Positions 6,534-15,281 of a DNA stretch of 64,000 nt are shown here, one piece after another. A model generated the notes under the pieces. The model made no database searches, was not told where the DNA came from, and saw only the letters and a program-made list of their open reading frames with translations. This stretch comes from Pseudomonas sp. Irchel 3H7 (GTDB lineage: Bacteria > Pseudomonadota > Gammaproteobacteria > Pseudomonadales > Pseudomonadaceae), in NCBI RefSeq assembly GCF_900187605.1, contig NZ_FYEA01000014.1:124001-188000 (forward strand). The letters run 5' to 3'. Position numbers and translations under genes: made by a program. Positions within the stretch are counted from its first letter, which is position 1. Each line of letters opens with the position of its first letter.

Positions 6534-6986
6534 TCAGCGCAGCTTCTTGATGCGTTCGCTTGGGCTGATCACATCAGTCAGGCGGATGCCGAACTTCTCG
6601 TTGACCACTACCACTTCGCCGTGCGCGATCAGCGTGCCGTTGACCAGCACGTCCAGCGGCTCACCGGCCAGACGATCGAGCTCGATCACCGAACCCTGGT
6701 TGAGTTGCAGCAGGTTGCGGATGTTGATGTCGGTGCTGCCGACTTCCATCGAGATCGATACCGGGATGTCGAGGATGACGTCCAGGTTCGGGCCGTCGAG
6801 GGTCACCGGATCGTTGTTCTTCGGCACGCTGCCGAACTCTTCCATCGGCAGACGCGAGCCGCTGGCTGCGTCGGCGGCCAGCAGGGCGTCGATGTCAGCT
6901 TGACCGTCACCGGTTTCTTCCAGGGCCGCAGCCCATTCGTCAGCCAGTGCCTGGTCGTCCTGGGCGTTCATATCGTCGTTCATCAT
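6534..6986 (-). CDS. fliN: flagellar motor switch protein FliN
   Basis: FliN (150 aa) is part of the C-ring and docks the FliH-FliI ATPase. The acidic N-terminal extension (MNDDMNAQDDQALADEWAAA) is followed by the SpoA domain: LDVILDIPVSISMEVGSTDI, then LLQLNQGSVIELDRLAGEPLDVLVNG, then GEVVVVNEKFGIRL. Two adjacent ATG codons (6986 and 6983) are possible starts; GAGGACAC lies upstream of both. It lies 53 bases after fliM. Confidence 0.97.
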   Translation of the reverse strand: MMNDDMNAQDDQALADEWAAALEETGDGQADIDALLAADAASGSRLPMEEFGSVPKNNDPVTLDGPNLDVILDIPVSISMEVGSTDINIRNLLQLNQGSVIELDRLAGEPLDVLVNGTLIAHGEVVVVNEKFGIRLTDVISPSERIKKLR

Positions 6987-7039
6987 GTGTCCTCGGCGGG
7001 CAACAATTCAGTTAATGCAAAAGGGGGTGTGGCGCCGTT

Positions 7040-8008
7040 TCAGCGGCGCTCGATCGGCTCGATCACTTGCAACGCGAGGTTGCCTTTGTGTGAGCCCATC
7101 TTGACCTTGAAGGCCGGCACGCCGTTGGCGCGCATGATCATTTCGTCCGGCATCTCGACCGGGATCACATCCCCCGGCTGCATGTGCAGGATGTCACGCA
7201 GCTTCAACTGGCGACGCGCGACGGTGGCACCGATCGGCACGTCGACGTCGAGCACGTCCTGGCGCAGGGCGTTGACCCAGCGCTCGTCCTGATCGTCGAG
7301 GTCGGACTGGAAACCGGCATCGAGCATTTCGCGCACCGGTTCGATCATCGAGTACGGCATGGTCACGTGCAGATCGCCGCCACCGCCATCGAGTTCGATG
7401 TGGAAGGTGGAGACCACGATCGCTTCGCTCGGGCCGACGATGTTGGCCATGGCCGGGTTCACTTCCGAGTTGATGTACTCGAAATTGACTTCCATGATCG
7501 CCTGCCAGGCTTCTTTCAAATCGACGAAAGCCTGCTCCAGCACCATGCGCACCACGCGCAGTTCGGTCGGGGTGAATTCACGCCCTTCGATCTTGGCGTG
7601 ACGGCCGTCGCCGCCGAAGAAGTTGTCCACCAGTTTGAACACCAGTTTGGCGTCAAGGATGAACAGCGCGGTGCCGCGCAACGGTTTGATCTTGACCAGG
7701 TTGAGGCTGGTCGGTACGTACAGCGAGTGCACGTATTCGCCGAACTTCATCACCTGCACGCCACCGACGGCAACGTCCGCCGAGCGGCGCAGCATGTTGA
7801 ACATGCTGATGCGGGTGTAGCGGGCAAAACGCTCGTTGATCATTTCCAGAGTCGGCATGCGTCCACGAACGATGCGATCCTGGCTGGTCAGGTCGTAGCT
7901 TTTGACACTGCCGGGTTCGGCAGCGTTATCGGTCTGTACCAGACCATCGTCGACGCCATGCAACAGCGCGTCGATTTCATCCTGGGACAGCAGATCCTGC
8001 ACGGCCAT
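7040..8008 (-). CDS. fliM: flagellar motor switch protein FliM
   Basis: FliM (322 aa) is the C-ring protein that receives the chemotaxis signal. The N-terminal CheY-P binding peptide LSQDEIDALL occupies residues 7-16. The middle CheC-like domain includes the GGxG-type loop (VDNFFGGDGRHAK), and the C-terminal SpoA domain includes GDVIPVEMPDE. Length is standard. It starts 9 bases after the fliL stop. Confidence 0.98.
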   Translation of the reverse strand: MAVQDLLSQDEIDALLHGVDDGLVQTDNAAEPGSVKSYDLTSQDRIVRGRMPTLEMINERFARYTRISMFNMLRRSADVAVGGVQVMKFGEYVHSLYVPTSLNLVKIKPLRGTALFILDAKLVFKLVDNFFGGDGRHAKIEGREFTPTELRVVRMVLEQAFVDLKEAWQAIMEVNFEYINSEVNPAMANIVGPSEAIVVSTFHIELDGGGGDLHVTMPYSMIEPVREMLDAGFQSDLDDQDERWVNALRQDVLDVDVPIGATVARRQLKLRDILHMQPGDVIPVEMPDEMIMRANGVPAFKVKMGSHKGNLALQVIEPIERR

Positions 8009-8017
8009 GTCGTGTTC

Positions 8018-8521
8018 CTACTGCAGTACGAAATTAGTGAAAAGCAACTGTTCGATCACCACTTTGCCCAGCTCTTTCTGCGCCACTTCCTGGACGCTGG
8101 CGGTGGCCTTCTGGCGCAACATCTCCTGGCCGACCGGGGTCGCCAAGGTGGCGAAATCCTGACCGGAGAAGAGCATCACCAGGTTGTTGCGGATAACCGG
8201 CATGTGCACTTTGAGCGCTTCCAGATCAGCCTGATTACGCGCCAGCATGGTGATGCTCACCTGCATGTAGCGCTGACGGCCGTTCTGGTTGTAATTGGCA
8301 ACGAAGGCCGGCGCCATCGGCTCGAAAATCGCCGGTTGCTTGCCGACAGGCGCTGCATCGGCGGCCTCGGCAGGCTTGCTCTGGGCACTGTGCATGAAGA
8401 ACCAGGTCGCCCCCACGGATGCACCAATGGCCAGCAGCAATGCCAGCACGATCACAATGATCAGCTTGAGTTTGCCTTTGGTTGCGGGGTCTTTCACTGC
8501 TGCTGTTTCGCTCTTCGCCAT
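8018..8521 (-). CDS. fliL: flagellar basal-body-associated protein FliL
   Basis: FliL (167 aa) is a single-pass inner-membrane protein next to the stator. A short charged N-terminus precedes one membrane helix (LIIVIVLALLLAIGASVGATWFF), then the periplasmic stomatin-like domain (LARNQADLEALKVHMPVIRNNLVMLFS) and the C-terminal VIEQLLFTNFVLQ. It is the first gene of the fliLMNOPQR-flhB operon. A sigma-54 site lies 50-65 bases upstream (8572-8587), separating it from the repeat array and fliK. Confidence 0.97.
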   Translation of the reverse strand: MAKSETAAVKDPATKGKLKLIIVIVLALLLAIGASVGATWFFMHSAQSKPAEAADAAPVGKQPAIFEPMAPAFVANYNQNGRQRYMQVSITMLARNQADLEALKVHMPVIRNNLVMLFSGQDFATLATPVGQEMLRQKATASVQEVAQKELGKVVIEQLLFTNFVLQ

Positions 8522-8571
8522 GCCAATAATCCGTCACTATTCGGGTTTTCACAGTCGCACGGCAAGGCAAG

Positions 8572-8587
8572 AGCAAGTGTTATGCCA
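8572..8587 (-). promoter_or_regulatory. sigma-54 promoter of the fliL operon
   Basis: The minus strand reads TGGCATAACACTTGCT, a GG-N10-GC element with a good -24 (TGGCA) and -12 (TTGCT). It is placed between the tandem repeat array and fliL. In P. aeruginosa the fliL operon is a FleQ- and RpoN-dependent class II transcript, which agrees. Confidence 0.8.
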
Positions 8588-8628
8588 GAAGTGTCGGAGG
8601 TCGTGGAGACAACGCTAAAGTCAAAGGC

Positions 8629-9413
8629 ACCCTCACCCCAGCCCTCTCCCGGAGGGAGAGGGGGCCGACCGAGTTATTTTGCCGTGATACGTCGACCTGA
8701 AGTACCGAGTCGACTATGGATTCACAGCAAAAGTATCAGGTCGGCGTACTTCGCCAGCATCCCCCAATCAGTCCCCTCTCCCACTGGGAGACGGCTAGGG
8801 AGGGTTTTCAGAGGCCGACCGAGGTGTCTTGCTTCATACACCGAGCTGAAAGACCGGATCGATTATGGATTCACGGCAGAAGTATCAGATCGGCGTACTT
8901 CGCCAGCATCCCCCAATCAGTCCCCTCTCCCACTGGGAGAGGGCTAGGGTGAGGGTTTTCAGAGGCCGACCGAGGTGCCTTGCTTCATATACCGAGCTGA
9001 AAGACCGGATCGACTATGGATTCACAGCAAAAGTATCAGGTCCGCGTACTTCGCCAGCATCCCCCAATCAGTCCCCTCTCCCACTGGGAGAGGACTAGGG
9101 TGAGGGTTTTCAGAGGCCGACCGAGGTGTCTTGCTTCATACACCGAGCTGAAAGACCGGATCGATTATGGATTCACAGCAGAAGTATCAGGTCGGCGTAC
9201 TTCGCCAGCATCCCCCAATCAGTCCCCTCTCCCTCTGGGAGAGGGCTAGTGTGAGGGTTTTCAGGGGCCGACCGAGGTGTCTTGCTTCATACACCGAGCT
9301 GAAAGACCGGATCGATTATGGATTCACGGCAGAAGAATCAGGTCGGCGTACTTCGCCAGCATCCCCCAATCAGTCCCCTCTCCCACTGGGAGAGGGCTAG
9401 GGTGAGGGGCTTT
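8629..9413. repeat. 151-bp tandem repeat array between fliK and fliL
   Basis: The string ATGGATTCACRGCARAAG recurs at 8716, 8865, 9016, 9167 and 9318, spaced 149, 151, 151 and 151 bases, with near-identical sequence between. Each unit holds a palindrome, CCCTCTCCCACTGGGAGAGGG, followed by a segment containing CGAGCTGAAAGACCGGATCGA. The left end (8629-8715) is a more diverged partial unit. Single relatives occur at 45889-46046. The 77-residue frames inside the units are repeat artefacts. The 8522-9436 interval otherwise contains only the sigma-54 site. Confidence 0.9.
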
Positions 9414-9436
9414 TGATTTGATCAGGCGTAATTTGA

Positions 9437-10807
9437 TCAGGCGTAATAGTCGACCGCGCTGCTGCCGATCACGCTGGTGGTTTGCGCAGCGGCATCAGCA
9501 ATGGCGGCAGGCGCCAGTTCTTCATCCGCCGAATCGAGGCGACCACCGGCAGCGCGGGTGTGGCCACTCTGGCCCTGTTGCGCCTGCTCCTGACCTTGCT
9601 GGCCCTGCCAGCCACGGCTCTGATCGGAGACATTGACGTCAACCTGGCCCATGCCCTGCTGGTTGAACATTTCACGCAGGCGATGCATCTGCCCGTCCAG
9701 CGCTTCACGCACACTTGGATGCGCGCTCATGAACGTGACCTGGGTCTGTTGATCCGGGACCATGTTCACGCGGATGTCCAGACGTCCCAGCTCCGCTGGC
9801 TGCAACTGAATGTCCGCCGCCTTCAGATTGGCGCTCGACAGATACATGACGCGGTTGACCACTTCCTCGGTCCAGCCGCTCTGGTGCATGGCAATCGGCT
9901 GATTCACCGGCACCGCATTCGCGGTCTTCGGCGTAGCCGCCTGCGTCAGTGCCGCCAGACGGTTGGCGAAGTCATCCACACGGGTATCGCTGGTCGCAGT
10001 CTTGAGATCTTTGAGGCCATCGTCGATCAACCCGCTGAAGGCTTTTTCGCCGCCCTGGCTGGTGCTGTCCTTGTCGGCTTGTACGTCGAGCATGCTGGCC
10101 ATGCCAGCGGCAAAGTTCTGCGCCGCAGTCAATTCGCCGTCGGCCTGAGCCTGAGCTGGCGACGCTTTCGGCTGCGCCTGGCTGGCAGCGGAAATGTGCC
10201 CGCCCTGCTCCATCGCCATGCGCACGGCCGGCATCGAATCGAGGGGATCGGCCGAAGGGTCGAAATCGCTGTCGGTGGCCGGTGCCGGATCTTTGACCGT
10301 ACCTGGCAGCGCGGCAACGGCAGGGGTTTCGGTTTCAGGCTGGGCAGTCGCGACGACCGCCGGAGTCTGCACAACCGGCGCCGCAACCACCGGCTGCACA
10401 GCGGTTGCCAATGCCGGATCGAGTGTCGGATCAACCGGCGTCGCGTCTACGGCTGGAGTCTGGGAGGTGTCAGTGTTGTCGTCGCTGCTGGCGGTACTGT
10501 CATCGGTCGCCGCGGTTTTATCGGCAGGCAAGTCGTTGCCGCTATCGGCAACCGCCGGCTGCGCAGCGGCAGACTGATCTTCGCCAATGTCCTTTTTGCC
10601 GCTGTTGTCAGCGACCTTGTCACGCGACGACTTGGGCGAATTGTCAGCGGTGGCGACAGGCTTGCTCGATCCCTGGTCGGCGAACACTTTAGCGAAGCTT
10701 GAGGCCTTATCCCCGGTATCTACGGCCATGGCCGACGTTTTCGCAGAGGCGGCTTGCGCCTTGGCCTGAGCGGCGTTCTGAAGAAGGATGTTGGGGGTCG
10801 CAGGCAT
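9437..10807 (-). CDS. fliK: flagellar hook-length control protein FliK
   Basis: FliK (456 aa) measures hook length and triggers the FlhB switch. The N-terminal two thirds are Ala/Asp/Ser/Thr-rich and low in complexity (DDSTASSDDNTDTSQTPAVD), as expected of a molecular ruler. The C-terminal hook-control domain contains ADIQLQPAELGRLDIRV and VREALDGQMHRLREMFNQQG, followed by a Gln/Gly-rich tail. The ATG at 10807 is chosen because MPATPNILLQNA resembles family N-termini; the frame extends to 10861 without support. A sigma-54 site precedes it at 10857-10872, matching its separate, FleR-controlled transcription in P. aeruginosa. Confidence 0.95.
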   Translation of the reverse strand: MPATPNILLQNAAQAKAQAASAKTSAMAVDTGDKASSFAKVFADQGSSKPVATADNSPKSSRDKVADNSGKKDIGEDQSAAAQPAVADSGNDLPADKTAATDDSTASSDDNTDTSQTPAVDATPVDPTLDPALATAVQPVVAAPVVQTPAVVATAQPETETPAVAALPGTVKDPAPATDSDFDPSADPLDSMPAVRMAMEQGGHISAASQAQPKASPAQAQADGELTAAQNFAAGMASMLDVQADKDSTSQGGEKAFSGLIDDGLKDLKTATSDTRVDDFANRLAALTQAATPKTANAVPVNQPIAMHQSGWTEEVVNRVMYLSSANLKAADIQLQPAELGRLDIRVNMVPDQQTQVTFMSAHPSVREALDGQMHRLREMFNQQGMGQVDVNVSDQSRGWQGQQGQEQAQQGQSGHTRAAGGRLDSADEELAPAAIADAAAQTTSVIGSSAVDYYA

Positions 10808-10856
10808 GAAACGGTCTCCGCTGCACTGGGATCGTAGGTACAGTTGCAGAGATAAC

Positions 10857-10872
10857 TGCAAGTGCCGGGCCA
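10857..10872 (-). promoter_or_regulatory. sigma-54 promoter of fliK
   Basis: The minus strand reads TGGCCCGGCACTTGCA: GG and GC are separated by exactly ten bases. It lies 50 bases upstream of the fliK ATG. A GC-rich hairpin, CCGGCGCTT/AAGCGCCGG (10880-10902), just upstream could end transcription from hptB, although it lacks a clear T run. Confidence 0.75.
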
Positions 10873-10911
10873 GATTTGCCCGGCGCTTGAGAAAAGCGCC
10901 GGACGGCGAGA

Positions 10912-11259
10912 TCAGTGCGTGTGAGCGGGATGTTTTTCGCTTTCGTAAACCGGGCGAACTTCAGCAAATTCGCCACTGATCTCAGCGACCAGTTTGACTA
11001 TTTCCGCCGGGCTCTTGTCTCTGGCGTCCGATTCGAGTTCCTGGCAGAGCGCCGCCAAGCGGACAGCTCCCATGTTGCTGGCGCTGCCCTTGAAACTATG
11101 GGCAACTTCCGACAACACCTTGGCATCAGAGGTCTTTTGCAACTCGCCCAAGCGACTTTCGGAATCCGCCAGAAAGGTATCCAGAAGCTCCGGATAACCC
11201 TCCTCCATGACTTCGCGCAGTACGCTCAGCGCCTCGCGATCAATATGTGTGTCAGTCAC
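10912..11259 (-). CDS. hptB: histidine phosphotransfer protein HptB
   Basis: This 115-residue single Hpt domain has the phosphoacceptor His54 in AHSFKGSASNMGAVRLAALCQELE. In P. aeruginosa HptB receives phosphate from several hybrid kinases and passes it to HsbR, which controls HsbA and through it FlgM, swimming and c-di-GMP. The neighbours here are exactly those partners. The gene lies 31 bases after hsbR and before fliK, so the pathway is embedded between basal-body genes. The assignment rests on the domain plus context. Confidence 0.88.
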   Translation of the reverse strand: MTDTHIDREALSVLREVMEEGYPELLDTFLADSESRLGELQKTSDAKVLSEVAHSFKGSASNMGAVRLAALCQELESDARDKSPAEIVKLVAEISGEFAEVRPVYESEKHPAHTH

Positions 11260-11290
11260 TTGTTCACTCCTTGATCAAGAATTGCGCGGA

Positions 11291-13003
11291 TTATGCCTCA
11301 ACCTCCCAGGAAAACTCCACGCGAGCACTACGACCTTCGTCCGACCAACTGGCATTACGCCCCAATTGCCGGACCAGACTGACGCCGCGCCCCGACAAAC
11401 GGACACCGTCCAGCGGCCGCTCCATGACCCGCGCCACATCAAAGCCCTTGCCGCTGTCTTCAACACGAATGATCAGTCGGCCGCCCTCGCCGTGTGGCTG
11501 CACCTGCAAATGCACGCGCACGAAACCGTCCTGCAGTGACTCCAGCCGATCATTGCGCTGCTGGTAGTAACGAGCGAACCCCGCCGCATCGCGCTTGAGA
11601 CTGGAATCCAGACCGAGCACGCCATGCTCCAGCGCATTGGAATACAACTCGGCCAGCACGCTGTACAAAGCACCACTTTGCGCCCGCAGCCCATGCACCT
11701 CAAGCAGCAACTGCAACAGATACGGCAAGGGATTGAAGCGCTTGAGCGTGGCGCCACGGAATTCGAAACTCACCGACCAGTCCAGCGGACAGGATTGGCC
11801 GCTGTCGGAATACACCGGCGCCGACGGCTTGACCTGCGCCGGCTCCAGCAGGCTGACCTCGACCATGCTGACATCGTCGCGCGCCTCGCCGCGAAAATCC
11901 CGCAGTGCCTGCTCGATATCCTCGAACAAGCGATCCGGCTCGCGGTTGGCGGCGAACACCTGCTGCAAACGCTCGACACCGAACAGTTGATCACTGGCGT
12001 CACTGGTGTCGATCACCCCGTCGGACAACAGAAACACCCGATCGCCGACGGCCATCGGATGCACTTCCGTACGGTCATCGAACGCCTGCGCACTCAGCAC
12101 CCCCAGCGGCAAGTGCCGTGCGGCCAGTGGTACACGCTCGCCAGTAGCAATCCGATGCAGATAACCGTCAGGCATGCCGCCATTCCACACTTCGACCGAA
12201 CGCCGCTGAAAGCTCAGACACAACAGCGTGGCGCAACAGAACATGTCGACCGGCAGAATGCGTTTGAGCTTGGCATTCATCTCGCGCAGGGTTTCGGCCA
12301 GGCCATAGCCCTTGGCGGTCATTCCGTAGAACACCTCGGCCAAAGGCATCGCCCCGACCGCTGCCGGCAGGCCATGACCGGTAAAATCGCCCAACAGCAC
12401 ATGCATGTCGCCCGCCGGCGTGTACGCCGCCAACAGCAAGTCGCCGTTGAACAAGGCATAGGGCGATTGCAGGTAGCGAATGTTCGGCGCGCTGAGGCAA
12501 CCGGAGTGCGCAACCTTGTCGAACACCGCTTTGGCCACGCGCTGTTCATTGAGCAGGTAATCGTGGTGTTTGGCGATCAGGTCGCGCTGTTGCAGCACGG
12601 TTGCCTGCAAACGCCGCAAGCGATCCATCGCCTTGATTTTGGCGGCGAGGATCACTTGGTTATAGGGCTTCGCCAGAAAGTCGTCACCCCCGGCCTCCAG
12701 ACAACGGGCCAGCGCTTCGCTTTCGGTCAGCGACGTGAGGAAGATGATCGGCACCAGCGTCTCGCCCGCCAGCGCCTTGATCTGCCGCGCCGCTTCGAAG
12801 CCGTCCATGACCGGCATCATCGCGTCCATCAGTACCAGGTCGGGTTGCTGGCGACGAAACAAGTCGACCGCTTCGGCACCGTTGGCCGCCGTCAGGACTT
12901 CATGGCCTTGGCGGCGGACGATGGTCGACAGCAACAGGCGATCGGCGGCGCTGTCTTCAGCGATCAGGAGGGTCAGCGGCTCTTGCGCCTGCATGGCCGT
13001 CAA
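11291..13003 (-). CDS. hsbR: response regulator with PP2C phosphatase and kinase domains, HsbR
   Basis: This protein (570 aa) has three domains. The receiver domain is at about 10-125 with phosphoacceptor Asp60 in LVLMDAMMPVMDG. The PP2C/SpoIIE-type phosphatase is at about 180-390, with LLGDFTGHGLPAAV and DRVFLLSDGVIDT. The C-terminal anti-sigma-like HATPase domain is at about 410-570, with YSNALEHGVLGLDSS and DSGKGFDVARVM. In P. aeruginosa HsbR phosphorylates or dephosphorylates the antagonist HsbA depending on its phosphorylation by HptB. The stop codon of hsbA overlaps its start by four bases. Confidence 0.92.
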   Translation of the reverse strand: MTAMQAQEPLTLLIAEDSAADRLLLSTIVRRQGHEVLTAANGAEAVDLFRRQQPDLVLMDAMMPVMDGFEAARQIKALAGETLVPIIFLTSLTESEALARCLEAGGDDFLAKPYNQVILAAKIKAMDRLRRLQATVLQQRDLIAKHHDYLLNEQRVAKAVFDKVAHSGCLSAPNIRYLQSPYALFNGDLLLAAYTPAGDMHVLLGDFTGHGLPAAVGAMPLAEVFYGMTAKGYGLAETLREMNAKLKRILPVDMFCCATLLCLSFQRRSVEVWNGGMPDGYLHRIATGERVPLAARHLPLGVLSAQAFDDRTEVHPMAVGDRVFLLSDGVIDTSDASDQLFGVERLQQVFAANREPDRLFEDIEQALRDFRGEARDDVSMVEVSLLEPAQVKPSAPVYSDSGQSCPLDWSVSFEFRGATLKRFNPLPYLLQLLLEVHGLRAQSGALYSVLAELYSNALEHGVLGLDSSLKRDAAGFARYYQQRNDRLESLQDGFVRVHLQVQPHGEGGRLIIRVEDSGKGFDVARVMERPLDGVRLSGRGVSLVRQLGRNASWSDEGRSARVEFSWEVEA

Positions 13004-13305
13004 GTGATGTCGAAGAGTTTGTCGAAATTGGAGATGGCGAGGATCTTGCGCACGTCGGAGCTGCTGTTGACCACACGCACGTCCGACTCGTCACCGCCGG
13101 CGTGATCCCGCAACAGGAGGAGCATGCCCAGTGCGGAGCTGTCGAGGTAGGTGGCCTTCTTCAGATCCACCACTATGGACTCAGGCTTCGCATTGAGTCG
13201 CTCATAGGACTCGCGAAACTCCTGATGCCGACCAAAATCGAATCGCCCCTCGATCGAAATCGTCAGTTTTTTCCCATCCGGAGAGACTTCTGTAACGACT
13301 GACAT
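13000..13305 (-). CDS. hsbA: anti-anti-sigma factor HsbA (STAS domain)
   Basis: HsbA (101 aa) is a single STAS domain, with VVDLKKATYLDSSALGMLLLLRDHAG. The phosphorylatable Ser is in the DSSALG motif at residue 56. Unphosphorylated HsbA binds the anti-sigma factor FlgM in P. aeruginosa and frees FliA, while the phosphorylated form interacts with a diguanylate cyclase. It is therefore a switch between swimming and sessile life placed beside the motor genes. A possible sigma-70 promoter (TTGCTG-N17-TAAACC) lies just upstream. It overlaps hsbR by four bases. Confidence 0.92.
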   Translation of the reverse strand: MSVVTEVSPDGKKLTISIEGRFDFGRHQEFRESYERLNAKPESIVVDLKKATYLDSSALGMLLLLRDHAGGDESDVRVVNSSSDVRKILAISNFDKLFDIT

Positions 13306-13380
13306 TAACTGGCTTCCTTGTCATTGACGAACCTGTACAAGGTTTAGCACCTGCACAGGGTTGCAGCAAGGTTAGAAGCC

Positions 13381-13459
13381 AGATCAAGAGATCGCAGCCT
13401 TCGGCAGCTCCTACACCGATCCCTTGTAGGAGCTGCCGAAGGCTGCGATCTCTTGATCT
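13381..13459. repeat. perfect 35-bp inverted repeat (REP-type)
   Basis: Arms 13381-13415 and 13425-13459 are exact inverses, containing GATCGCAGCCTTCGGCAGCT and its mirror, with a 9-base loop. This is a known class of fluorescens-group intergenic palindrome. It begins 5 bases after the fliJ stop and could protect or end the fliE-fliJ transcript. There is no T run. Confidence 0.9.
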
Positions 13460-13463
13460 TGTT

Positions 13464-13916
13464 TTAGAAGGGGTTTTGTCGTGGCAAACGCTGGGACAGT
13501 TCATCAAGCAGCTTCTGCTCACGTTTGTCTTCAAGGCGTTGCGCCTCTTCGCGATAACGCTGCACCAGTTTACGCAGCCCCTCGACCTTGGCGAACGCCT
13601 GTTGCCATTCTTCACGCGCCTTGTCGAGTTTGTTCTGATGCCAGACCAGACTCTGGCGCTGCTGGTCGACGGCGGTGTCGAGTTGCGCCAGAAAGCCCTG
13701 AAAACCCAGCAGCCATTGCCCACTCACGCCGGTACTGCCGCGCACGATCCATTGCTCGGAATAATCCAGACGAAAGGCATTGAGGTCGGCCAGTTTGCTT
13801 TCCGCAACTTTCACCTGCCCCTGAAAATAGCCCAGGCGTTGCACGGCGGCTTTCTCGGCCTGTTCGGCCATGTCCACCACCGGCGCCAGACGCGCGGCTC
13901 GACTGACGGCGGCCAT
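13464..13916 (-). CDS. fliJ: flagellar export chaperone FliJ
   Basis: FliJ (150 aa) is a coiled-coil protein that forms the stalk of the FliI hexamer and escorts export chaperones. It is almost entirely helical and charged, with long heptad-like stretches (AVVDQQRQSLVWHQNKLDKAREEW, YREEAQRLEDKREQKLLDELSQRL). The order fliI-fliJ and the length are standard. It is the last gene of the fliEFGHIJ operon and is followed immediately by a 35-bp inverted repeat. Confidence 0.95.
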   Translation of the reverse strand: MAAVSRAARLAPVVDMAEQAEKAAVQRLGYFQGQVKVAESKLADLNAFRLDYSEQWIVRGSTGVSGQWLLGFQGFLAQLDTAVDQQRQSLVWHQNKLDKAREEWQQAFAKVEGLRKLVQRYREEAQRLEDKREQKLLDELSQRLPRQNPF

Positions 13917-13922
13917 GAGCGG

Positions 13923-15281
13923 TTAGCCGCCCGCCGCTGGGGCAAACAGGGTTGCGAGGTAAGCCTGGCTCTCACCCATGTTGATTTTGTCGTTCAGCCC
14001 CTGACGCTGGTAGCGAACCAGTTGCGGTTGCAGGGAGATCGCCAGATCGGTCTCGCGATCGCCGCCGGCAACGTAGGCGCCAACACTGATCAGATCGCGG
14101 CTCTGCTGATAGCGCGACCACAACTGCTTGAAATATTGCGCGCGTTGCATGTGCTCCGGCGAGACCACCGCCGGCATGACCCGGCTGATCGACGCTTCGA
14201 TGTCGATGGCCGGATAGTGACCTTCCTCGGCCAGACGCCGGGATAGCACGATGTGGCCGTCGAGTACGCCTCGGGCCGAGTCGGCAATCGGATCCTGCTG
14301 GTCATCGCCTTCGGACAACACGGTGTAGAACGCGGTAATCGAACCACCGCCCTTCTCCGCATTACCGGCACGCTCGACGAGTTTCGGCAACTTGGCGAAC
14401 ACCGACGGCGGATACCCCTTGGTCGCCGGCGGCTCGCCGATGGCCAGGGCGATTTCCCGCTGGGCCTGGGCGAAACGGGTCAGCGAATCCATCAGCAACA
14501 GGACGTTCTTGCCCTTGTCGCGGAAATATTCGGCGATGCGCGTGCAATACATCGCTGCGCGCAGGCGCATCAACGGCGCATCGTCTGCTGGCGAGGCAAC
14601 CACCACAGAGCGCTGGAGGCCTTCTTCACCGAGGCTGTGCTCGATGAACTCCTTAACTTCTCGCCCCCGCTCACCGATCAGGCCGACGACGATAATGTCA
14701 GCCTCGGTGAAGCGGGTCATCATGCCCAGCAATACGGATTTACCGACACCGGTACCGGCAAACAGACCCAGACGCTGGCCACGACCGACCGTCAACAAAC
14801 CGTTGATGCAACGGATGCCAACGTCCAGCGGCACGCTGATCGGGTCACGGTTGAGCGGATTGATTGTCGGGCCGTCCATCGGCACCCAGTCTTCGGCTTT
14901 CATGCCGCCTTTGCCGTCCAGTGCGCGCCCGGCACCGTCGAGGACGCGACCGAGCATGCTCATGCCCATCGGCAAGCGCCCGGTATCAGCCAGCGGCACT
15001 ACGCGGGCGCCCGGGGCGATGCCGGCGACACTGCCGACCGGCATCAGAAAGACTTTGCTGCCGGAGAAACCCATGACTTCCGCTTCCACCTGGGAGGGGT
15101 GATAGCTGTCGTCATTGATCACCAGACAGCGCGTACCCATGGCGGCGCGCAGGCCTTCGGCTTCGAGGGTGAGGCCGACCATGCGCAGCAGGCGACCTTC
15201 AAGAATCGGCGCACCGGCAATTTCGGTGGCCTCAGCGTAAGTACTCAGGCGCTTGGCGAAACTGGTGCGTTCAAGGCGCAT
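13923..15281 (-). CDS. fliI: flagellum-specific ATPase FliI
   Basis: FliI (452 aa) is the F1-beta-like ATPase that energises flagellar export on the cytoplasmic face. The Walker A motif AGTGVGKS is at residues 175-182. The Walker B strand NVLLLMDSLTRFAQAQREIALA and the conserved GEPPATKGYPPSVFAKLP loop are both intact. Its start overlaps the end of fliH by 11 bases. Length is canonical. Confidence 0.98.
   Translation of the reverse strand: MRLERTSFAKRLSTYAEATEIAGAPILEGRLLRMVGLTLEAEGLRAAMGTRCLVINDDSYHPSQVEAEVMGFSGSKVFLMPVGSVAGIAPGARVVPLADTGRLPMGMSMLGRVLDGAGRALDGKGGMKAEDWVPMDGPTINPLNRDPISVPLDVGIRCINGLLTVGRGQRLGLFAGTGVGKSVLLGMMTRFTEADIIVVGLIGERGREVKEFIEHSLGEEGLQRSVVVASPADDAPLMRLRAAMYCTRIAEYFRDKGKNVLLLMDSLTRFAQAQREIALAIGEPPATKGYPPSVFAKLPKLVERAGNAEKGGGSITAFYTVLSEGDDQQDPIADSARGVLDGHIVLSRRLAEEGHYPAIDIEASISRVMPAVVSPEHMQRAQYFKQLWSRYQQSRDLISVGAYVAGGDRETDLAISLQPQLVRYQRQGLNDKINMGESQAYLATLFAPAAGG

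Noticed and set aside
7184..8947. 587-aa open frame on the plus strand opposite fliM and fliL
   Set aside because: It is antisense to well-supported flagellar genes, has His/Asp/Val-rich composition typical of frame shadows in GC-rich DNA, and runs into the repeat array.
8716..9400. Repeated 77-aa open frames starting MDSQQKYQ
   Set aside because: They exist only because the 151-bp unit has no stop in one frame; no ribosome site or homology, and each runs through the palindrome into the next unit.
8629..9413. CRISPR-like array
   Set aside because: The units are about 151 bp and nearly identical throughout, with no alternation of short repeats and unique spacers, and no cas genes.
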